This document shows positions 56,437-64,000 of a stretch of 64,000 nt of DNA, piece after piece; position 1 is the stretch's first letter, and each line of letters begins with the position of its first letter. The translations under genes and the position numbers were made by a program. The notes under the pieces were generated by a model that saw only the letters and a program-made list of their open reading frames with translations, had not been told where the DNA came from and did not search any database. The stretch covers positions 19,252,531 to 19,316,530 of the forward strand of contig CM039506.1 of assembly GCA_022432975.1 (NCBI GenBank). The letters run 5' to 3'. This DNA is from Begonia masoniana (lineage: Eukaryota > Streptophyta > Magnoliopsida > Cucurbitales > Begoniaceae).

Positions 56437-58047
56437 GAATGCACTTAGTTGAGATGCAACAATTAGAGGCCATGGACGTGGTCGTTCAATTAGCCCTTAC
56501 GGTGGAAAGACAACTGAAGAGAAAATGAAAGACCAATTTTTCTAGCAAATTTCCACCTAGACATTTGGACCAAGACAAACCAAAGCCTCCATGGAAAAAT
56601 GATGAGAAAAGACCAATCAACCTTATTTGGACCCTGAAAGCACCAATCAACCATAACAAACCCCCCTCCAATGGACAAGAACCAAGCAAATCCATCCAAA
56701 GGACAAAGAGCATGAGATGTTCAATGCTATAAATGTCTAGGCAAAGGACATTACGCTAATGAATACTCTAACCGTCGAGTGATGGTAATCAAAGAATCAA
56801 CCAGAGAATAGAAAAGTGAAAATGACGAAGGACAACACCTCGAGAAAGAAGAAGAATAGGTAGAAGAAGAAAGTTAACATGAATCGAATGATTGCATAGC
56901 TCAAGAATGACCCCTTTTGATGGTTTATACGGCGAGCCTTAATTTCTAAGAATGTAAAAGGAGGACTGCCAACGTGAAAACATTTTCCAAAGTAGATGTG
57001 CAATCAAGGATAAAGTTGCTCAATTATCATTGATGCTGGAAGTTGCATTAACGTAGCTTCCCAAGAAATGGTGAGTAAACTTGGATAAGAAACTACCAAT
57101 CACCCTAAGCCTTATAAGTTACGATGGCTTGATGATAGAGATGACATCAAAGTAACAAAGCAAGTGACCATAAACTTCACTATTGGGAAATATAAAGATT
57201 CGGTACTTTGCGACATTGTTCCGATGAATGCCAATCATCTTCTATTAGGACGACCATGGCAATACGACCGGAGGGTGACCCATGAAGGATTTCTCAAGCA
57301 ATATACCTTAAAATTTGGTGGTCAAATCATCAATTTATTACCTATGACCCCCTAGCAAGTGGCACATGACGATGTAGAGAGGAAAGAAGATAAGATTAAG
57401 GAAAATCTTTTCTTAACAAAACGTAGATTAAGAGCTGCAGTACCAATGGAGAGACCTTGATCTTAGTACTCTTTACAGACCGTATTATGAAACTAGGAGA
57501 GATACCTTTATCGGTCCAAAATGTGTTTAATTCTTTTCAAGATATCTTTCCTGAGGAATTGCCACTGGGCTTACCACCTATTAGAGGTATTTGAGCATCA
57601 GATAGACCTCCAGCCTGGAGCCATGTTACCGAACAGAGTGGCCTATAGGATGAGACCTGAAGAGGCTAAGGCATTACAAGAACAAGTCCAAGAGTTCCTA
57701 GGAAAGGGTTACATTAGAGATCCATGAGTTCTTGTGTCGTACCTACGTTGTTAGTACCCAAGAAAGATGGCACAATGAGGAAGTGCGTCGATAGTCAAGC
57801 TATCAATCAAATCATTATCAAGTATAGATACTTAATTCCTAGGCTCGAAGACATGTTGGACGAATTAAGTAGAGCAGCCATCTTCTCCAAAGTTGATTTG
57901 AAGAGTGGTTATCACCAAATACATATGAAAAAGGGTTATGAATGGAAAACCGCCTTCAAGACCAAGTACGGATTGTTTGAGTGGATTGTTATGCCATTCA
58001 AATACTAATGCCCCGAGACCTTATGAGGTTGATGCACAATGTTCTAA
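56437..58047 (+). pseudogene. Ty3/Gypsy gag-protease-RT fragment (Reina/CRM-like chromovirus)
   Basis: Plus strand, truncated at both ends. Gag end: VEMQQLEAMDVVVQLALTVE, RQLKRK, then a knuckle CYKCLGKGHYANEYSNRRVM (last Cys changed to Tyr). Protease region to 57355: ETTNHPKPYKLRWLDD, VTINFTIGKYKDSVLCDIVP, HLLLGRPWQYDRRVTHEGF. RT: LPPIRGI, stop, [40 protein letters not shown], then after a stop [59 protein letters not shown]. The motif style differs from the Tekay-like elements; Reina or CRM clade is likely but not certain. Coding stops at 58047, where the sequence jumps to an element H LTR copy. Confidence 0.85.
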
Positions 58048-59150
58048 GACTATAACTCCATAACCTACCTATAAAACACAAACCTTTCGACCCACCAAAT
58101 TAATAACCTACGCATCTCCCAAACTCCCGAACGGCTTTTCGAATCTGTAGGCCACAGCCAAGAATATCAAAGAACTTACCTCGGGTCCAAAGCAGCTCAG
58201 CTCCGTCACGAGCTTGTTTGTCCTAGCAAACTCCCATTCGTTAAGACTAATTTAAGCTTCTAAACCCAAATTACAAACCTTTGACCTATAGAATTTTTAC
58301 TTAACATCTAACCTAACCTAGTCGAAGTAGTAAACCACAATACGCGCGATAGTTTTAAAAAATCACGATTAGATTTTCCCTAAAAACCCCCAATTCTCAA
58401 AATTTTAACTTTTTCACACATTAACCTTATATGTTTAAAAACTTCGTCCAATAAAACTCCATACGTTCTCACATTGAAACCACGTTAAACTCTGGATTTG
58501 AACCCTAAAATCGCGTTTTTTAACGATACTAAACGAAACCCTAATCTTTTTGAACTTTACGAAAAACTCAAATCTCACCTCTCCCTACAACTTGAAGATC
58601 ATACCTAGAGCGTCAATTGGAAGAGAAAGCACAAAGAAATGGACTATTGAGGACAACCGGAGGTCGGAATGGGAATCGCTGTGATCGCCAAGGAGGAGAG
58701 CAGGAATCGCAGTCAGATAGAGGAGTCTCCGGTGGAGAAGAATATACAATTCATTTTTAATACAAATTGACTTGTAATTACTGTTCGCCTTTCCGTTGTT
58801 TTCCTATTTGTTCGTCCTTTCTTTCGTTAATTGTCTAACTATTCATTTTCTCCAAATCCTCCTTATTTTCCACCATAACTCCACTTATTATTGGGATTTA
58901 TAAACTCGCTGTTCGCAATTTCGGACCTCTTTACTATTTTTTGTAAAACCGTAGTTATATGACGGAAACGTTATTTCTCTAAATTAGCGTTATACTCCGA
59001 AAATTCGTAAGATTCCTTAAATATCCAGTAATAATTAGTATCATAAAGGCGCTTTCTTCTCGTAAAACTGGTTGAATTTGAACATATATACAAAATCACT
59101 ATATATATGATAATATAAAATTTCCGTACAGCCATCCGGATATTACCACA
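58048..59150 (-). repeat. Second, error-rich copy of the element H 5' LTR end
   Basis: Repeats 54730-55855 in order, starting at the shared word AAGACTATAA, but with indels every few tens of bases, many in homopolymers. Ends GGATATTACCACAGG, matching GGATATTACACAGGG. Confidence 0.88.
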
Positions 59151-59790
59151 GGATTAATTGCCTTCACAAAACAACAATGCAGACATACTCTCAGAACACA
59201 TCCTTTCCAACTCTCTGTGTTCTCATTTCATGTCATTGATTAATTTTCATCAATCGTGTGGATCAAGTAGGCTCACATCCTACCTGTCTAGGATGGCCAC
59301 ACATGATGCTATTTTCCCATCATCGTCGACTCCTATACCTGTCTAGAGTTCTACTCACTAACACATTACGGTATTTAGCAGTACATTTCTCTTAGAATCA
59401 TCTGTTGCTAAGCCCCTTCCCGACAGGCCAAAAAAAAACCAGCTTTACCTCAGTACCAAAGTTGCAGTTCTTTTATATCTTGTTACATTTCACGCTTATA
59501 TCTAAAACCATGCTAAACTCTATATTTTTCGAGTTCCAATCATATGCATGGCAATAAACGGCTCAATACACAAAACCAAATAACTGAACAAATCAAACAA
59601 CCCTACACGTTCCATGTTGTAGGCCCGAAGGCAAAACACACCATTTCCTCTACTTACCTGGCTACTCCGCCCGACTTACCTACTCACTCAGTTATGTCAA
59701 TGTCAAACGCAACGACTCATCAACCACAGAAACAGGAATGCACTTATTGAGAATGCAACACTTAGAGCCATGGACTGGTCGTTCATTCTC
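59151..59790 (-). repeat. Second, error-rich copy of the LTR G remainder
   Basis: Parallels 55856-56436 with frequent single-base indels and an inserted A9 run near 59431 absent in the first copy. Confidence 0.85.
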
Positions 59791-61619
59791 CCTTACGTGG
59801 CAAGGCCACCGACGAGAAAATGAAGTACCAATTTTCTAGCACATTTCCACCTAGACATTGGACCAAGGCAAACCAAAGCCTCCAATGGAAAAGATGTAAA
59901 AGACCAACTCAACCTTATTTGGACCCTAAATGCCAATCAACCAAACAAACCCCCCTCCAATGGACAAGAACCAAGCAAATCCATCCAAAGGCAAAGAGCC
60001 TGAGGTCGATGCGATAAATGGTCCCTTAGGCAAAGGACATTACGCTAAGGAAAGCTCTACCGTCGAGTGATGGTAATCAAAGAACAACAGATAATAGAAA
60101 AGTGAAAATGACGAAGGACACACCCTCTATAAAGAAGAATAATATGTAGAAAAGAATTTACATGATCGATGATTGCCTAGCTCAAAATGACTCCCTTTTG
60201 ATGGTTAGAACGGCGAGCCTTAATTTCTAAGATGTAAAGAGACTGCCACGTGAAAACATTTTCCAAAGTAGATTGGCCGCAAGGATAATTTTGCTCATTC
60301 TCATGATGCTGGAAGTTGCCTTAACGTAGCTTCCCACGAAATGGTGATAAACTTGGATACGAACTAACCATCCACCCTAACCTTATAGTTACGATGGCTT
60401 GATGATAGGAGCCATCAAGTACAAAGCCAGTGACCATAACTCACTATTGGGAATAGAAGATTCGGTACTTTGCGCATTGTTCCGATTAATGCAATCACTC
60501 TATTAGGACGACCATGCAATCACTGAGGGTTACCATGAAGGATTTCTAAGCAATATAACTAAAATTTTGGTGGTCCAAATCACATTTATTAAACCCCCTA
60601 AAAAAAAAAGGACCCCCCCCCCCCCCTAGCAAGTGGCACATGACTATTCGAGAGGAAAGAAGATAAGATTAAGGAAAATCTTTCTTAACAAAACGTAGAT
60701 TAAGACTGCGTAGCCAATGGAGAGACCTTGAGCTTAGTACCTTTCAAGACGTATTTGAAACTAGGAGAGAGTACCTTTATCGGTCAAATGTTTTTAAATT
60801 TCTTTTTCAAGTATCTTTCCTGAGGAATGCACTTGGCTTACCACCTATTAAGTATTTTGAGCATTCAGATAGACCCTCCCTCCAGCTGGAGCCATGTTAC
60901 CGTGAAACAGGTGGCCTATAGGGAGACCTGAAGAGGCTAAGGAATACAATGAACAAGTCCAAGAGTTGCTGGAAGGGTTTAATTAGAGAATCAGAGTCTT
61001 TGTGTCGTACCTACGTTGTTATTACCCAGAAGATGGCAAATTGGAATGCGTCGATAGTCAGCTATCATCAAATCATTATCAAAGTATAGGTACTTAATTC
61101 CTAGGCTCGAAGACGGGTTGGACGAATTAAGTAGAGCATCCATCTTCTCCCAAATTGATTTGAAGAGGGGTTATCAACACCAATACATATGAACAAGGGG
61201 TATGAATGAAACTCCTTCAGACCAATTACGCGGATTGTTTGATGGATTGTTAGCCATTCAAATTTACTAATGCCCCGGGCACCTTCATGAGGTTGATGGC
61301 ACCATTTTCTTAAGGACTTATTACTAAAGGGTTGTTTGTCGTTTATTCTTGAGATCTTGGTGTACAGCCCCTACATCTAAAACATGTCAACCATCTCAGG
61401 ATGCTTTTTCAAACTCTCTGTAAGCTAAATGTTTGGAAATTTGATAATGCGCTTTTTCGGGGCCAAAAAAAGGTTTATTTTCATTGGTTTATCATTTCAA
61501 AAGATGGTTAAAAGCTGATGAGGATAAAGTTAGGCCTTCAGGATTTGCCCACACTCCATCCATCACTGAAGCCCGTAGTTTTCACGATTAGGCTCTTTTA
61601 TAGGAGTTTATTAGAGACT
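59791..61619 (+). pseudogene. Second, error-rich copy of the Reina/CRM-like gag-RT, extending further
   Basis: Follows 56437-58047 with frame-destroying indels throughout (for example A10 plus C14 near 60598-60626 where the first copy reads CCTATGACCCCCTAGC). After 61250 it runs beyond the first copy into the RT palm and thumb (FMRLM, VYSP, LKADEDKV, SITEARSFHD) and ends around FIRDFT, where satellite sequence starts. The RT palm with the catalytic DD is not readable through the indels. Confidence 0.8.
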
Positions 61620-64000
61620 TCACACAATTCAAAGTAAAACCATAATGTGAAATGGATAACTTAGTTCTAAAACCACAAGTCATGTAACCCTCAACCCTCA
61701 TTGGCTTGATTTTACGTTCACACTTTTTGAACATCGATTGAAGTGAGTTTCTTATGCTTCATCAACGCTTACAATCTTAATTACTCGTCCAGGAAGGGTG
61801 TTTGGGGTCCGCAATACACGTCGTCTATCAACTTCATGAAAACCTTGAATATGAAATTATACTTAGGTTCATAAACCACAAGGTCATGTAACACTCAACC
61901 CCTCATTTCTTGAATACATTCAACTCTTTTGGAACAATTGATGAAGTGGAGTTCTTATAATCTTTCATCAAACCATTACTAGTCGTAATTACTCTTCCGA
62001 GTTGTTGGGTCCTCAATACACTCGTTCTCGACCGACTTCAATTAAAAAAACCTTTATGTGAAATGCTAACTTAGAGTCGAACCACAAGTCATGTTGCATC
62101 ACTTCATTTGCTTATACGTTCAACACTTTTTGAACAATCGATTCAAGTGAAGTGTCTTATGCTTCAATCAAACGCTTACTAAGTCTTCCTATGCGTCGCA
62201 GATGTTGTTGGCTACTCGAATACACAGTCATTCTCATCCTTCAGTTAACACCTTGATTGACAGGGATAGACTTATGGTCTAACCACGTCACTTTGCACTC
62301 AACCTCATTTGCTTGATACTGCACTATTTTGGAACAAATCGATTGAAGTGAAGTCTTATACTTCCTCAAACCGCATTACTAAAGTCGAATTATCCGCGTC
62401 CATGAAGGTTGTTTGGGTACTCAATAACGTCGTTCACATCTCCTTCCGTTAAACCTTGAATGTGAAATGATAACTTAGTTCTAACCACAAGTCTTTAGCA
62501 CTCAACATCCCATTTGCTTCATGCGTTCAACGTTATTGAACACTCTAGTGAAGTGAGTTGTCTATACTTCATCAACGTATTACTATCTTAATTAGCATCC
62601 ATGAAGTTTTTGGTCCTCAATACACGATTTCAGCATACGTCGAAGTTACAACCTATTAATGTAAATGGAGAACTTAGTTCTCCCCACAATTCCATGTAAC
62701 ACTCAACCTCCTTGCTTGACACGTTCCAACTCTTTTATGAACAAAATCGATTGAAGGTGAAGTTTCTATGCTTCATCAAACGCATTACTAATTCTTAATT
62801 TACCACGTCCATGAGGTTTTTGTTGGTTACTCATCACTTCGTTCTCATCACGTCCAATTAAACCTGAATGTAAAAGGATAACTTAGGTTCTAACCCAAGT
62901 CATCTAGCACTTCCACCTCATTTGCTTGAAACGTCAACTCCTTTTGGAACAAATCGTTGAATTGAAGTTTCTTATGCTCATCAAACTCATTACTAAGTCT
63001 TAATTACCTCGTGGTCTCCGAAGTTTTGGGTCCTCAACCACGTCCTTTCTCATCACTTCAGTTAAAACCTTAAATCTGAAATGATAACCTTTGTTCTACC
63101 ACATCCATGTAGCACCTCAACCTCATTGGCTTATACGTTCAACTCTTTTGGAACAAATTGATTGAAGTGACTTTCTTATTCTTAAGAACAACGCATTCTA
63201 ACTTCTTAATTACTCGTCATACGATGTTTGGTCCTCATAACGTCGTTCTAAACACGGCAAGTTAAAACCTTGAGTGAATAGATAACTTTGGGTTTTAACC
63301 ACAAGTCATATAAACTCAACCTCATTTGCTTGATACTTCAACTCTTTTGGAACATATCGTTGAAGGGCCTTCTTAGGCTCGCAAACGCATTACTAGCTTG
63401 AAAAAATTGCGCGTCATGAAGGTTGTTGGCGTACTCCCTCCATATCGTTCTCCTCCTTCATTTTAAAACTTTGAATGTGAATGGATCGTCGTTCTAACCG
63501 GAAGTCATTTAACACTCAACTCCTTAAGCTTGATACGTTCAACACTTTTGCACAAAATCTATCGAGTGAAGTGTCTTATGCTTATCAAACGCATTACTAA
63601 GTCCTTAATACGCGTCCATGAAGTTGTTGGGTACTCAATACCGTCTTCTCCACTTCAAGTTAAAACCTTGAATGTGGAAATGGATAACTTAGGTTCTAAC
63701 CACAAGTCATGTAGCACTCAACTTCATTTGCTTTTATCCGTTCACACTTTTGTCACAAATCAATTGAGTGATTGCGTATCTTCATCAAACGCATTACAAG
63801 TCTTAATTACGCTTCCATGAAGTTGTGGTAACTCATACACTTCCGTCTCCTCACTTCAAGTTAAAACCTTGAATGGAAATGGATAACTTAGGTTCTACCA
63901 CACGTCAGGTAGCACGTCAACCTCATTTGCTTGCTACGTTCAACTCTTTTGGAACAAATCTATTTAAGTGAGTTTCTTATGCTTCACAATCATTACAAGT
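61620..64000. repeat. ~202-bp satellite, about 12 noisy tandem units
   Basis: Anchors such as AAAACCTTGAATGTGAAATG recur at about 61635, 61845, 62050, 62250, 62452, 62649, 62857, 63066, 63267, 63463, 63660 and 63862, i.e. every 196-210 bp. Other constant blocks are CAAACGCATTACTAAGTC, CAACCTCATTTGCTTGATAC and CTTTTGGAACAAATCGATTG. Units differ mainly by indels; the true period may be a few bases longer than seen. The array runs to the end of the window. Confidence 0.92.

Noticed and set aside
61620..64000. Short open frames in the ~202-bp satellite
   Set aside because: They are not conserved between units and arise from indels.

Overview
This 64 kb window is plant (eudicot-type) repetitive DNA. 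I see no intact host gene. Essentially all coding signal comes from degenerate LTR retrotransposons primed by initiator-Met tRNA (primer-binding sites reading TGGTATCAGAG or TGGTATCAGAGCC). One is a Ty1/Copia element; most are Ty3/Gypsy chromoviruses of Tekay/Del type with chromodomains and LTRs of about 2.3-3.3 kb. They are nested several layers deep. A Cassandra-type solo LTR carrying 5S rRNA-derived sequence, several minisatellite arrays, a 100-N assembly gap and a ~200-bp satellite complete the picture. The species cannot be fixed from this; a heterochromatic, possibly pericentromeric, location is an inference.

Layout. 1-1490: AT-rich DNA with a Cassandra-like solo LTR (748-1123, TSD CTTTA). 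1495-3417: Copia remnants arranged RNase H - LTR - PBS - gag - protease, i.e. two internal regions sharing one LTR. 3418-36823: a minus-strand Gypsy element (element A) inserted in the Copia protease and itself filled with insertions: a plus-strand chromovirus truncated at its 5' end (element I, pol 5778-8491, 3' LTR 8540-14380, which holds a minus-strand solo LTR at 11544-14091, TSD GCAGA); a plus-strand solo LTR (14499-17108, TSD AGTTT); A's pol (17397-20160, minus); element B (5' LTR 20163-22465 plus a gag stub); an unplaced 22669-24485 segment with the N gap; element C (24491-34248, plus), which has gag and protease but 2.1 kb of non-coding DNA where pol should be, and a 3' LTR with a 1320-bp internal tandem duplication; then A's gag-protease (34249-35940) and part of its 5' LTR (36084-36823).

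36829-46295: truncated LTRs D and E, then LTRs F (plus) and G (minus) meeting tail to tail at a near-perfect inverted repeat. This F/G unit is present twice and carries 24-, 40- and 44-bp tandem arrays. 46296-55855: element H, the only complete element: two LTRs, PBS, PPT, gag, pol with chromodomain, and a near-perfect TSD, inactivated mainly by C-to-T-type stop codons. 55856-58047: the rest of G and a second, Reina/CRM-like Gypsy fragment in plus orientation. 58048-61330 repeats 54730-58047 with many small indels and homopolymer runs, and 61620-64000 is an equally noisy ~202-bp satellite; both look like unpolished long-read sequence near a contig end.

The most interesting pattern is shared by the long LTRs: about 150-500 bp before each LTR 3' terminus sits a cassette of short reiterated motifs, mostly palindromic, whose sequence differs from family to family (GGCGATCGATCGCC, GTCGAC, CTGCCGATCG, CGACCGATT...AATCGGTCG) while the position stays the same. 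A second shared trait is a 60-67 nt intron-like segment (GTAAGT...TAG) between PBS and gag in elements A, B, C and H.
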